Shown one piece after another: positions 1-10,103 of a stretch of 64,000 nt of DNA. Made by a program: the position numbers and the translations under genes. The stretch comes from CAIWHR01 sp963717695 (lineage in GTDB: Bacteria; Pseudomonadota; Gammaproteobacteria; Burkholderiales; Casimicrobiaceae). The DNA lies in the NCBI GenBank assembly GCA_963717695.1, contig CAVQWR010000005.1, positions 1 through 64,000 of the forward strand, in the 5' to 3' direction. The notes beneath the pieces are model-generated. The model did not search any database. It worked only from the letters and a program-made list of their open reading frames with translations, and was not told the origin of the DNA. The number at the start of each line of letters is the position of its first letter. The first letter of the stretch is position 1.

Positions 1-1325
1 GCCAACGGCATGACCGTTTGCCGCTGGTGGGAACCAAGACCATAAGACTCGGGATCGAAGGGCCTGCAGGTCTCGTTTAAGGTCGATCTCCCTCCGCCAA
101 CAGAGGACTCGTCCCTTGACAATGAAGCTGTCGTGGCCCGTTTCGTCGAGCATTACTTCGGGAAATCGGGGGCGGATCAACCGGTGGGTGAGCATACGAT
201 GTTCGTCCGTAAGGCCTTCGCGAAAGTACAGACGAAGCAACAGCGCACATATGGACTGTTCATCGGGGTATTCGCCGTCTCCCCTGATCGTCGCTGGAGT
301 CTACGCCTTCATCTTGCACCAGCAAGTCAAAAGGCAAGGGGGCTGGCGGAAGATCTTTTTTATGCGATGAAATCGTTGGACTTGGATATTGCCAATCTGG
401 AGCGGGCGGTTGCGAATTCCGACAACCAGCAAGGGGCAGAAGTCATTCGAAAGTACGAAAATCGGCGGAAAGAGATGGAAGTGCAACTATGATCGATTCC
501 TTGCCGCGCTCCATGTCTACAATCCAAAGATGACGGAACAGGAGAGGTTGGTTCTGAGGGTGGCTCGTATCTTCGGCGAATGCGAGCTGGACATGCCGCC
601 TGACTTCGTCGTTGAAGTGAACCGGTATATCAAGCTGTGGCAGTCCTCGGGAAGATTGCCGAAAGCGGTCGATACGGCCAATGCAAATGGGTACACTTCG
701 ACCATTTCACGAGAGCTCCTGGCGCACCAGCTTCCTCCTCAATTCTTTTACCTGGCGCTCCAGGAAAGCAATTTCGATGCTTACATCAGCGGTCCGATGA
801 CCCGAAAAGGGATCGCCAAGGGGATGTGGCAGTTCATACCGGAGACAGCGGTCAAGTACGGTCTCAAGTTTGGGCCGCTGGCGGAATTCCGGCGGCCCGA
901 TCCCGGGGACGATCGCGACCATTGGGACCGGGAAACCAAGGCCGCGGTGGCTATATAAGAGACTTATACAGCAGCGATGCCCAGGCTTCCGGTTTATTGG
1001 TCATGGCCTGTTACAACTGGGGCGAAGATTACGTACTGCCGCTGGTCCGCAAACTGCCGGCCAATCCGAGAGAACGGAACTTCTGGCAGCTGCTCTCGAC
1101 GTATAAGGACAAGATCCCCAAGAGACCTACGACTACGTTTTCTACATTATTTCCGCCGCGGTGATCGGCGAGAATCCGCGTCTCTTCGGGTTCGATTTCG
1201 ACAATCCTCTGGCTGATGTCGGGAGCGAAAATTTAGCAAGCGTAATCGAACGAAAGATGCTGGCGAGCAGCCGGTTACGGGAGCCTCGGAATGCGGAGCG
1301 TGCGCCTTGGTCGCTTCCGAACTAG
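1..1325 (+). pseudogene. Membrane-anchored lytic transglycosylase (SLT), frame-broken, partial at left edge
   Basis: Joining frames by eye gives one protein: a cytoplasmic N-terminal part, a transmembrane segment (LIVAGVYAFILHQQVK, about 275-335), a short coiled coil, and a lysozyme-like SLT domain. SLT hallmarks are the catalytic Glu in LQESNF (about 758-775), GMWQFIPETA and ACYNWGEDYV. SLT enzymes cleave the glycan strands of peptidoglycan; next to T6SS genes it could open the wall for the apparatus. The frame changes near 275, 340, 488, 950 and 1120, and an in-frame stop near 43 suggests another break or the true edge. The protein ends at the TAG at 1323-1325. The N-terminal portion before the membrane helix could be the end of an FHA domain, but I cannot show that. 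Confidence 0.6.
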
Positions 1326-1436
1326 TTGCGGACAGGCTAAGCGTGCGTGGTTTTGCCTGGGGAATCCGCGTCTGGGTTGCCGTTTGCCGCGCCCAACAAT
1401 TGAAATAGTATTGCACTAAAGCTGGCCCATGAGATC

Positions 1437-2264
1437 TTGATTCAAGCAGCGGCAATGACCGACATCGGTGTCGTGCGCGCTAACAACGAGGACAATTTTG
1501 GCTATGACGTGCGTCATGGAATTTTTGTCGTCTGCGACGGGATGGGAGGCCAGGCGGCGGGCGAGCTGGCCAGCAAGATTGCGGTCGAGACCGTGCTCAA
1601 TCACTATGATCGTTCCGCTGATGACCGCGGAGAGCAGGTATTGGGCCGTGGCTTCGGCAACGTTTCAGAACGAGCCAACGAGTTGGCCGACGCGATCCAG
1701 TTGGCTAACCAGGCGATTCACCAAGCTGCCGCCCGACACGCGGAGCAGACGGGCATGGGGTCAACCATTGTTGCTGTATCGGCGAAGGGAGATCGATTCT
1801 CCATCGCTCACGTGGGCGACAGCCGAATTTACCTCATACGTGGCGCTGGCATCCAACAACTGACGAACGATCACTCTCTGGTCATGGAGCAGCTCAGGCG
1901 AGGGTTGATCACGCCGGAAGAGGCAGAAAACTCGAAAATGCAGAACGTCATTGTTCGAGCATTGGGCACGGAGGAAAGCGTGGAGCCTGATTTGGCAGAC
2001 CACGAATTTCGAGCGGGCGACACGTTGTTGCTTTGCAGCGACGGCTTGTCGCGGTTCGTCAAAGAAGGAGACATCGTCGAAGTCCTCCACCGCGTGACCA
2101 ATTTGGAGAAAGCTTGTGAAGAACTGATTGAGTTGGCGAAGTCCGGAGGCAGTGACGATAACATCACATGTATGCTGCTCCGCGCTGTGGAGCAATCCTG
2201 GCACGAGCGCCTGGTTGACCGGCTAGCAAGTGGAAGCAACATCGGACGGCGCAGTTCCTCCTGA
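1437..2264 (+). CDS. PP2C-family Ser/Thr protein phosphatase
   Basis: A 275-residue protein that covers almost only the PP2C catalytic domain. The metal-binding and catalytic motifs appear in order: RANNEDNFG, VCDGMGGQAAGE, GMGSTI, AHVGDSRIYL, LTNDHS, VRALG, LCSDGLSRFV and GGSDDNIT. The family removes phosphate from Ser/Thr using two Mn2+/Mg2+ ions. PP2C phosphatases (PppA type) commonly accompany T6SS loci and oppose a Ser/Thr kinase that triggers assembly; no kinase is visible here, but the cluster is cut at the left edge. The start is uncertain: TTG at 1437 gives the usual short lead before TDIG, and an in-frame ATG lies at 1455. The reading frame is intact, unlike most of its neighbours. 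It converges on tssM. Confidence 0.88.
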   Translation: MIQAAAMTDIGVVRANNEDNFGYDVRHGIFVVCDGMGGQAAGELASKIAVETVLNHYDRSADDRGEQVLGRGFGNVSERANELADAIQLANQAIHQAAARHAEQTGMGSTIVAVSAKGDRFSIAHVGDSRIYLIRGAGIQQLTNDHSLVMEQLRRGLITPEEAENSKMQNVIVRALGTEESVEPDLADHEFRAGDTLLLCSDGLSRFVKEGDIVEVLHRVTNLEKACEELIELAKSGGSDDNITCMLLRAVEQSWHERLVDRLASGSNIGRRSSS

Positions 2265-2313
2265 AAAGGCGCCATCGGCTTGCCTGATCGCGACCTTGCC
2301 TTTGAACTCCTGT

Positions 2314-4068
2314 CTAGCGGGCAACCTGCGAGACGCAGCGCATGCCCGCCCATTCCTGTTGGCGGAACGGATTGAAGCCGTTCACTTGCAGTTGATAGCT
2401 GAAAGATTTTTGCTTACCGTTGGGAAGCATGATCGGTCTGTTGTTCGACTGCAGGATCCACTCAAGATTGGTTACAGGACCGGAAACGTGGGAATTAGCG
2501 TCAGAGACAAACTTGAAAATGGACCACGAGCCGGAATATGTACCGAGGATATCGCCACCCTTGGTTGTCACTTGGATTTCTTCCGGGCCCCTGTCCATGA
2601 GAAGGTCTTGGGATTGTCCGGTCCCGGAAAGTGTCTCGTTTCCGATCTTCAGTATCAAGCCTTCCACATTACTCGGCATTTCCTTGAGCGAGTAAGAAAA
2701 TCGAGGGGTAGGTGAATCCGCCCCGTACATCGCCTTGCTAAAAGTCGCAGCTTGGTTGAAGAAGTGTACGAAAGCTGGGTTTAGCTTAACTGTGCCCTCA
2801 CCAACCGGATTATAAGGTGGTCCCGGCTCGGGCAAATATTGTTTCAGCGTGGCCTCATAGAATTTCCACAAGGTACCGGTCTCGGCGCGAACATGGAATT
2901 AAACTGTTCGATCAATACGTCCTCATTTGACTTTGGATTGAAGGGATACTTGCCGCTGATCGAAGCAAATTGTGCACAGAAGGCCTGGCCCGCCCCGTTG
3001 AGAGCTTCTTTCGGACCACGGGTTAGCAGCGCTTCTGCGTAGATAATGGGTTCCTCGAGGAGTCGACGGACGTGGGTTTCGGTATGAAAACTCTGATCTA
3101 CTTGACTTCCCATGGTTTTCGTAACAGCAACCTTGGCTGCTCCGGCGGAGGTCGACGCTTGATTAACGAGATTGGCGTCTCCGGTGCCCAAAGGACTGTT
3201 CTTGAGCGTTTCTATCGCTGCTTTAAGCTGCGATAGAGCTACGATGTAGTCCTGATTTTGCGCAACCTCGTACTGACCCGCGGTACCTGGTGGTTCCACC
3301 GCCCGTACTGGAAGAAAAGGTTTTGCTAATTCGGGAGCGTCCACGTCCGTGTTGTGAGAAATGAACCAGAAGACTCGAGCAGTGGGGAAGTCGGGCCGGT
3401 CAGCTTCTCAAGCTTCGCGTCCGCATCGCCGAGATCCCGGTAACTCTCAACCTTTGAATTTCGCAAAACCGTCCACCATTCGTCGATGAAGTCCTTGTAA
3501 TAACGGTCGGTCAGCTTTTGCTGCAATGCCACTCGGTCTACGTTCGATGCCCCGACCGATCCCAAGACCCACTCCTCCGCGGCAATGTAGTGAGACGGAT
3601 CTCGGATGGCATCTCGTACTAATTTGAAACCATCATAGGTAAATGCTCCGCCCACCTTCTCTTTACTTATTATTACTCCCGCCGAATTGGAAAACTGGTC
3701 GTTGAAACTGGCGTCATATTGGCGAGACACTCCCGCCAAAAGCCGCGAATATAAGCGATCGACAAGTGGAAACTGCGAGAGATAGCTGCGCGCATGTTCA
3801 ATGGCGCCACGTTCATTATCCGACGAAAACGGATTTGAAACCGCCAGTTCCGTGCTATAGAAGTCGAATTGCTGCTTCGCCAGAACGGACTCGGTCGGCA
3901 TCGACATGCCCTGCCTGCGATCCAATGGTCCATGAGCACAGGAGTCAAGAATTCCTTCGTGCTCTTGTCGTGGTTGCTGGTCGTGATGAGATAGGCCTTC
4001 AATTCGTTATAGGTTTTCTCGTAGCTGTCATTTGGACCAGGCTTGACGGGCACGTCCTCGAAGGGCAC
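2314..4068 (-). CDS. tssM: TssM (IcmF-like), C-terminal periplasmic part, frame-broken
   Basis: Downstream continuation of the TssM gene that starts at 5752. Four successive leftward frames join into one periplasmic region. The frame beginning near 4068 carries GPNDSYEKTYNELKAYL, the conserved stretch after the third membrane helix of IcmF proteins. The next carries AKQQFDFYSTELA, typical of the IcmF-related domain. The last, ending at 2314, carries the beta-rich C-terminal domain (for example FSYSLKEMPSNVEGLILKIG). TssM is the inner-membrane scaffold that spans the periplasm with TssL and TssJ. The frame changes near 4050, 3910, 3340 and 2860 are probably sequence errors, although a true pseudogene is possible. 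Joined to its N-terminus, the total is about 1,140 residues, normal for the family. Confidence 0.72.
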
Positions 4069-5752
4069 TCAGCAATCTCTGCTGCGTCTCGGCGAACAAA
4101 AGCTGATGGAATCGGTCGAAGTAGGCCTTCCTGGCTTCCGGATAAATCCGATCTCCGATATAAAGGCCCCACCTCAGCCTCCAAGGGCGCTCCTGCTGAT
4201 AGTCGGACAGAGTCACCAATTCTTGTCGCAGTTGATCGAGTTTCTGCAGGTCAGTCAGGCTCGCCAACTGGTCAGCTCTGGGCTGCTGAACCGCCTGCAC
4301 ATCGCGGACCGCGGTCCGGACATTGCTTTCCAGACTGTGGTTGCCGATAAACGACACGGTAAACCCGATCGCACACACAATTCCTGCAAGCGCCACAAGG
4401 GCCAGCGCAACTCGGCGCAGCAGGTTGACCCGAGTACTAACGCCGCTGGCCGCCAAAGCAACGCGATCCTTAACGATGACGTTATTGAATAGCTGTGTCA
4501 GAAAAACCCATTGCGGCACTTTTCGGGATCCGGCCCCGCGAGCAGAAACCGCCGCCGGCGCGGCTGGGCCTCCGCCGGCGCTGAAGATGCGAGTGGCGCC
4601 GCTGTCCAATCCCGCCTCCGCAGCTTGCACCTGAGGTGCTGCTGGAGCGATATCGCCTACGAACACTGGGCGAACACCCGAGAAGTAGAATCCACGCAGG
4701 AATGGATTGACGGAAAGCTGACTGGGCCGTGCCAGGTCCACCAGAAACTGCACCAGCAGCGTGCGAAGTTTTCTGAACTCGCGGGGAAACTCATAAATCC
4801 CGGGAAGCTTGCCTTGCTCGTTCTCCCGCCCCAGAAGATCCAGGCGTCTCTCTGCCAATGAGTAAAACAGTTCGTCGAAGGCCTTGGTCAGGCGCCTGGT
4901 CTCTTCCTCTGCGTACACGCCCACCGCCGAGGGTCGCACCGGTAACGTGGCGCCCAGTACTTCCGAAGCCTCTTCTTCGCCAAGGCCGCGGGCAAACTCG
5001 GCAAAGAACGAAACCTTGTCCAGCTTGGTAAACAGCACGTACACCGGAAAGTTGATGCTCAGGAGTTGCGAGATTTCGTGCAGGCGGACAGCCAGTTTGC
5101 GCGCGGCCGAGACGGTGCTTTCACTCGCGCCCGGTTGCAGAAAGTTGCCGCAGTCAAAGCAAACGATGGCCGCACGCGGCGCCTGTTGTCCCTTTCCCAT
5201 CGCAGAAGAGACTCGACCAGGCTGAACAAGTTTGACTAAACGTCTCCAGCGGGATTGCTGTCCCAGCAAAGCGCCGGCCGCATCGACGAAGATGGCCTGA
5301 CGCGTATACCAAATATTCAGAACTCGGGTCGGCAAGACGTCGTTGTCCTGGTACACGTGTCCAGCAAGAAGTTCGGGGTCTAAAGCGGAGTGAAGGATGG
5401 TGGTTGTCTTGGTAGACCCGGAATCTCCGACCAAGAACACGAGTGGCAAGTTGCGCAAGGTTGCACCGCGCCCCAAAGTCGAACTCTTCAGCCGGCCCAG
5501 GGCCTCGTGTACCAGCAAATCGATGTCAGCGGGGCTGGAAGAGTCGGCCGGCTCACCGCCTCCGCCCGCTCGGGCAGCCTCGCTCTTGCGGTGAAACCAA
5601 AGGAAAGTACCTGCGCCCACCAAGCCGATAAACGCAAGCCCGCCACGCAAGATCCACAGGTCGGAACCATGCAAAGGCAACCACGAGCCAAGGAACCAGG
5701 CCAGAACCAGGTACGCCAGCAGTATTCCGCCGGTCACCCAGTAAATTCCCAT
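4028..5752 (-). CDS. tssM: TssM (IcmF-like), N-terminal part with NTPase-like domain
   Basis: This 574-residue frame holds the membrane and cytoplasmic part of TssM. Two transmembrane helices lie at residues about 5-25 and 35-53. A Walker-A-like loop, VGDSGSTKTT, sits at 108-117. Further on, FAEFARGLGEEE and PREFRKLRTLLVQFL are typical IcmF sequences, and a third helix (around VALALVALAGIVCAIGF) lies near residue 450. T6SS TssM uses these helices to anchor the envelope complex. The frame runs off into a false end at 4028 (ARQAWSK) where one extra base appears to shift it; the protein continues in the entry covering 2314-4068. It lies 8 bases after the end of tssL and is transcribed with it. 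Confidence 0.85.
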   Translation of the reverse strand: MGIYWVTGGILLAYLVLAWFLGSWLPLHGSDLWILRGGLAFIGLVGAGTFLWFHRKSEAARAGGGGEPADSSSPADIDLLVHEALGRLKSSTLGRGATLRNLPLVFLVGDSGSTKTTTILHSALDPELLAGHVYQDNDVLPTRVLNIWYTRQAIFVDAAGALLGQQSRWRRLVKLVQPGRVSSAMGKGQQAPRAAIVCFDCGNFLQPGASESTVSAARKLAVRLHEISQLLSINFPVYVLFTKLDKVSFFAEFARGLGEEEASEVLGATLPVRPSAVGVYAEEETRRLTKAFDELFYSLAERRLDLLGRENEQGKLPGIYEFPREFRKLRTLLVQFLVDLARPSQLSVNPFLRGFYFSGVRPVFVGDIAPAAPQVQAAEAGLDSGATRIFSAGGGPAAPAAVSARGAGSRKVPQWVFLTQLFNNVIVKDRVALAASGVSTRVNLLRRVALALVALAGIVCAIGFTVSFIGNHSLESNVRTAVRDVQAVQQPRADQLASLTDLQKLDQLRQELVTLSDYQQERPWRLRWGLYIGDRIYPEARKAYFDRFHQLLFAETQQRLLSALRGRARQAWSK

Positions 5753-5760
5753 GTCTCCCC

Positions 5761-6498
5761 CTATTTCACAAACTGCGTTGCCGATGCAGAAAGCTCCGCG
5801 GCGCCGGAAATCAGTAGAAACTTTGTAACCAGGAAAATCGCCAATGCCACCAGGCAGATAACAATACAGGCGAACCCCAGCCTGCGAATCCAGGGATCCG
5901 TTTGCACCAAGCGAACGGCGTCGGCCGGAATACCTCCGCGCGGGGAAAGGGAACCAGCAGGACCGCGCACCCGACGAATCTTTTCCTGCAGCTGGTCATG
6001 ATCGAACGCAAGTCTCCCCCCGCTGCATAACGCCCTTTGAAGCCGAGCAGCAGGCACAAGTAATAGACTTCCAACAAATCCACGGTTTCCGCAGAGTCGG
6101 CTGCGCTGGAGCGTCTTCTGCAACTCCTGAAAAAATACCTCCCCAGCCAGTTGGTCACCATACATTTCAGCCTGCAGTGGCAAGCGAGCCCAGTCGGCAA
6201 AGGCAGGGTTTCGGCAACTCAGCGCGGACTCGTCCAGAAAAGCAACCAGGGCGAAGATTGCCTGCTTTACGTCCTCGGCATTGCAGCCTCCGCTTCGGGC
6301 CTCCTGTTCAGCGATCCTGAGGGCTTGTTTGATCTGTGCCCGAAAGGATTCAGCATTGGAGACTGCCTGGCGGTTGTAACGTAGCCGAACGATAGCGGTA
6401 AATACTTCCTGGAAGGCGAGAGCCAGGTTCCAGCCCCGGTGGTCCAGGGCTGGACTGGAACCGCGAAAGCTGCCCAGAGCCGATGCATGTGTTGACAT
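5761..6498 (-). CDS. tssL: TssL (DotU-like) T6SS membrane protein
   Basis: A 245-residue DotU/TssL-type protein: a cytoplasmic helical domain followed by one C-terminal transmembrane helix (FACIVICLVALAIFLVTKF), so it is tail-anchored in the inner membrane. AIFALVAFLDESAL and MYGDQLAGEVFF are typical of the family. The hallmark DLLEVYYLCLLLGFKGRY is present but in another frame, between about 6003 and 6118; two compensating shifts leave the rest in frame. This pair of shifts resembles the errors elsewhere in the left arm. TssL binds TssM and TssK and connects baseplate to membrane complex. It lies 5 bases downstream of tssK and 8 bases upstream of tssM, so the three form one operon, tssK-tssL-tssM. 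Confidence 0.85.
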   Translation of the reverse strand: MSTHASALGSFRGSSPALDHRGWNLALAFQEVFTAIVRLRYNRQAVSNAESFRAQIKQALRIAEQEARSGGCNAEDVKQAIFALVAFLDESALSCRNPAFADWARLPLQAEMYGDQLAGEVFFQELQKTLQRSRLCGNRGFVGSLLLVPAARLQRALCSGGRLAFDHDQLQEKIRRVRGPAGSLSPRGGIPADAVRLVQTDPWIRRLGFACIVICLVALAIFLVTKFLLISGAAELSASATQFVK

Positions 6499-6503
6499 AT
6501 AGC

Positions 6504-7859
6504 TTAACCCTCTAACAAGACGACCAATTCCAACTCAGGTGACGGCAACTCGCCGGGCACATAAACGCCGACGGTGCGACTCTGCATAATATGCTCCCAA
6601 CAAGGTCCGGTTCGGCTGATGGTGAAGTACTGGTTCTCCACCTTAACCGAGATTGCGGAAGGTGGCACCTGCATATGAGTCAGAGCGAGTCCGGGAAGAG
6701 CACGCTTCACGAGTTCAGGAACAAACTTGGCCGAGCAGACTTTGACCAGATGGCCGGTCTTCGCAATTAAGTCCGCCTCACCGACAGCTGAATGGATTCC
6801 CAAGATCCAACGCGAACGGCCCAGGCAGCGCTGGTCCTTGATCTCACCCTCATAGAAATAGCGATCCACTGGCTTCAAGGGAATCAAGATCGCCTGCGAC
6901 GGAACCACGATCTCGAGAAGACGACGAATGTGTCTATCCAACGACTCGAAGCTTGCGCTCGGGTCGCGATGATTGTAGGCCGGCAGAGAGCGCGGATGCG
7001 TATCCAAACCGAAAGTGCAAAGTGCGCCCGCCAATCTCGCCATCTCACGAAAGAGTTCCTCCGGGTGCCCGTGCTTGGACAGCAGAAGATGCCGCAATGG
7101 CGTAAGGCTCGAGTTGATCGCGTGAAGGAACCAGAACTGGGAGACGTGACGGGCAGACATTCCGGCCTGGAATTTACCCGCTGTCTGCCGCTGTTCCTGC
7201 GAAACAGTGCTGCTCTTTTCCTCAAGAATCTCGACCAGTCGCTGCAGCATGCTCGTTAGAGACTCACTGGCACTTAGCCGCACACAGGGTGCGATGAACG
7301 TCGGGTCGAAAGTGAAGTGGCCCGATCCGTCTCGTACGACTCGGGCAAGGGGCAGCGTCAAGGCATTCTCTGGGTCATCTCCTTCTATTGCCAAGCGAAT
7401 ATTCTTTCTTCCCAAGTGGACCGGCTTGTCGTCACGCCCAGTGTTTTCGTCATGCAGCTCTTCAACAACGCGGGTGTATCGAGTGTTTCCATCCGGAATG
7501 TTCTCCAGGTCACAGTTCTGCCCATCCGCAATCCAGCGAGGCACAGCGAGAGCGACGGTCAAATGATCGGCGGTGGGCGGGAACTTGTCCTCTATTTTGC
7601 AGGGTTCGGGCAATTCGTCGCACTCCGGCATGTCAAAAACCAAGCCATCCTCAAACATCCCTCGTGCATGGAGCAACTCGACGGCGCCGTTGCGCAGGGC
7701 GTCGGCATTCAGTTCGCGATCGGCGAATCCATAAGCATCTTTCCAAAGACTCGCCGTGGCAAAATGCATGGACTCTTCGAAGTACCGGCTTTGTGCCTGA
7801 AAATGATGAGGGGCCAGATACATCCCTTCTGCCCAGACAACTTTGGACAACAACTTCAT
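6504..7859 (-). CDS. tssK: TssK T6SS baseplate protein (intact copy)
   Basis: A 451-residue uninterrupted protein of normal TssK length. The N-terminus has the family signature (VVWAEGMYLAPHHFQAQSRY), the centre carries FLHAINSSLTPLRHLL, and the C-terminus has SAISVKVENQYFTI. TssK trimers bridge the T6SS baseplate (TssF/TssG) to the cytoplasmic domains of TssL and TssM, consistent with its place as first gene of tssK-tssL-tssM. It is the only T6SS structural gene here without a frame break. A second, broken TssK lies at 10,093-11,462. The region upstream (7860-8326) should hold the promoter. Confidence 0.92.
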   Translation of the reverse strand: MKLLSKVVWAEGMYLAPHHFQAQSRYFEESMHFATASLWKDAYGFADRELNADALRNGAVELLHARGMFEDGLVFDMPECDELPEPCKIEDKFPPTADHLTVALAVPRWIADGQNCDLENIPDGNTRYTRVVEELHDENTGRDDKPVHLGRKNIRLAIEGDDPENALTLPLARVVRDGSGHFTFDPTFIAPCVRLSASESLTSMLQRLVEILEEKSSTVSQEQRQTAGKFQAGMSARHVSQFWFLHAINSSLTPLRHLLLSKHGHPEELFREMARLAGALCTFGLDTHPRSLPAYNHRDPSASFESLDRHIRRLLEIVVPSQAILIPLKPVDRYFYEGEIKDQRCLGRSRWILGIHSAVGEADLIAKTGHLVKVCSAKFVPELVKRALPGLALTHMQVPPSAISVKVENQYFTISRTGPCWEHIMQSRTVGVYVPGELPSPELELVVLLEG

Positions 7860-8326
7860 TCCGATTCACCCGTTTCTGTGGGAGCAGGCCATTCTCTCGC
7901 GAAACCGTATTCAGAACAACAAATTTAGTTGACGCGACTCATGGCCAGCGACTTCAGGCCACGGCATACTTGACACATGCCGCGTCGACTGGTGAGTCTC
8001 ATTGTCGTAGAGTGTCAGCCGATCTTGGCGACCTTCCACAGCCTCGTTGAACTTGGGCAGTCCCATAAATTTGGGAAGTCTCCATAAATCTGGTGCGGGC
8101 CGACCCGAAGTTGCGCTATCCAGTGCAGCATAAAGGGGCGCACCTCTTTACTAACAAGGTAATGCGGTGTAAGTTGTAGGCATAGATGAGAGGCGGATAG
8201 ATTAGGGGAACAAGGGTTGCGCAGACGCTCCAGACGTCAACGCAGCCGTTCCTCAGTTCAGGCGCCATGTCTCGCTCACACCAAGCACAAGGCTGAGGTG
8301 GTTTCCGGCGTGCGCCCGGCGGAATC
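7860..8326. other. Intergenic region between divergent tssK and the GDFT-motif protein gene
   Basis: About 470 bases without a convincing gene. It separates leftward tssK from a rightward gene and must hold promoters for both if they start here. Short frames in it lack family features and good ribosome sites. I see no clear sigma70 boxes, repeats or RNA structure. Confidence 0.5.
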
Positions 8327-10103
8327 ATGACACTTGCTGCCAAATACGAATTTCTGGAAGCTCTAACCCGCGGTGCGGTAGAGACTTTCATGGCGCGAAA
8401 GGTCGCCACCGATGAGCGCGTTTTGGTGTACATCTTCGAATGCCCGGAGCAGCCACTCAACCAGCCGACGGTGCAGTGGATCCTGGAATCGTTCCGGGCG
8501 CTTGCTCCCGATCCCCCGAATTGGTAGCGGAGACCGGACGATACGATGCCACGTCTTATGGATACCTGGTAACCAAGCTACCGGAAAGATCCGCGCTCCA
8601 AGCTTGGATCCAGTCGTACGAAGCTCGGCAGCAGGCAGCGGCCGGGACGGTCGTGCCGCCCGTCAATCTGCCGCCCCCCGACGAAAGGGTGACTGAGGTG
8701 GCCGATGTCCTCCCAGCGAACGAGCGACCCACTGTGGTTCTCGGTTCCGGTCGTCTTGAGGAGATCACCAAGGCGTTCGAGACGCTCAGGTCGGAACTCG
8801 AACCTCCATCCGCCGCGGCCTCTTCGCCACGCGCCGCGCAGGCAAACGCTGGCACCATTTCCGCCGAGTTTCGCGGCATTGGCGGTGAGGCTACCGCAGC
8901 TGTGCAACCAAGCCCACCCGGCGACTTCACACGGCAGTTTTTTCCAGGGTTTGAGGACGAGCTTGGAAGTCCGTCGGCGCAATCGAGCCCGCCACCGCGC
9001 GAGGAACTTCGTGAGCCAAGCGGACTGACTGCAAGACTTTCGCCAAAAGACAGTGACGAGCGCAAGCCTGCAGACGCCACCGCAGACACGCCGAGCGCAA
9101 TGCTTCGAAAGATAGTCTTCGCGCCAACTGAATCAGTGGGAGCAAGCGGGTTGGGCCCTGTCTCCCGGTCTGGCATTGCGCCTCACCTAAAACCATCCCC
9201 GGCCAGCGCACCAGACAAGGCAGGTGCTATCAGCACTGGAGACTTTACCAGCTTTTTTCGCGGACCGTTTGACGGACGGCCAGCAGAGACTCCGGCTCCT
9301 TCTCCGGCAGTCGCCAGAGAAAAGAAGGATACCGGAGATTTTACGCGGATATTCGGCCCGCCCAAGCGTGAATCCTCTGCCCCTGTGACATCATCGTCAG
9401 GTGCCGACCGCAATGCTTCGGCAGCATCCGGAGACAACCTCCTTTACCGACTTGTTTGAAAGTCCAGAGGTTCCAAAGAAGAACCTCCAACGCGTATCCA
9501 TCAGCAACTCCATCCAGCGACAGGTTAGAGACGAGCCCGAGCGGATTCTTCACCACAAAGGAGCGAGTCTCGCCAACCCTGGCCTCGCGTCCACCAACGA
9601 CACCTACCGATCTTCCAAGCGCGGCAAACGTCCTCCAGCGCATCGAGCGAGCCCGAACTGCCGTTCTCCCCGCGCTCCGAACCGGAAGGTGCTACTCGCG
9701 TTTTCTGGTGACAGAAAGAGAACCGGCGCATTGGCCTGTCGACGCTACCAGATGGTCCGAGCGAATACACGAGAGTCGTTACATTGGATAGCGAAAGCCC
9801 AGTGCTTCTCGGGGAACCACCTGCTGTGGCTGGACCGCAAGGTTCGCCGCCGGGCAGTGTAGCTCTACCAGCAGGGGTGCCAGCAATGCCAGCCGCACCG
9901 CCGATTCCAACCCCAGCAGTCGCCTACACCGCAGATGCCGGCGCCATCGCCGGTGCGCTTCACCATCGATGCCGCAAGGCCCGCCGCTTGCAACTACGCC
10001 CTGCGGAAACCGGCTGGACCACCTCGGACGATGATCCTCATCCTCCAATGGCTTGTTCATCCTGGCCGTTCTGCTGGTGCTGTACTTCGCGCTCAAGCGC
10101 TGA
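8327..10103 (+). CDS. Tail-anchored protein with repeated GDFTxxF motifs, frame-broken
   Basis: Not a family I can name. The N-terminal ~110 residues form a compact domain (MTLAAKYEFLEALTRGAVET, VLVYIFECPEQPL, SYGYLVTKLPERSALQAWI). It is followed by several hundred Pro/Ser/Ala-rich, probably disordered residues. This linker carries a recurring short motif: GDFTRQF (about 8920-8940), GDFTSFF (9238-9258), GDFTRIF (9334-9354), TSFTDLF (about 9437-9457) and a looser SEYTRVV (about 9757-9777). A hydrophobic tail, LFILAVLLVLYFALK, ends at the TGA at 10,101-10,103, so the protein is probably tail-anchored. Frame changes near 8522, 9430, 9480, 9700, 9950 and 10,040 interrupt it. I recall similar GEFT/GDFT motif proteins in Acidobacteria but cannot verify this. 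It sits between two tssK copies. Confidence 0.55.
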
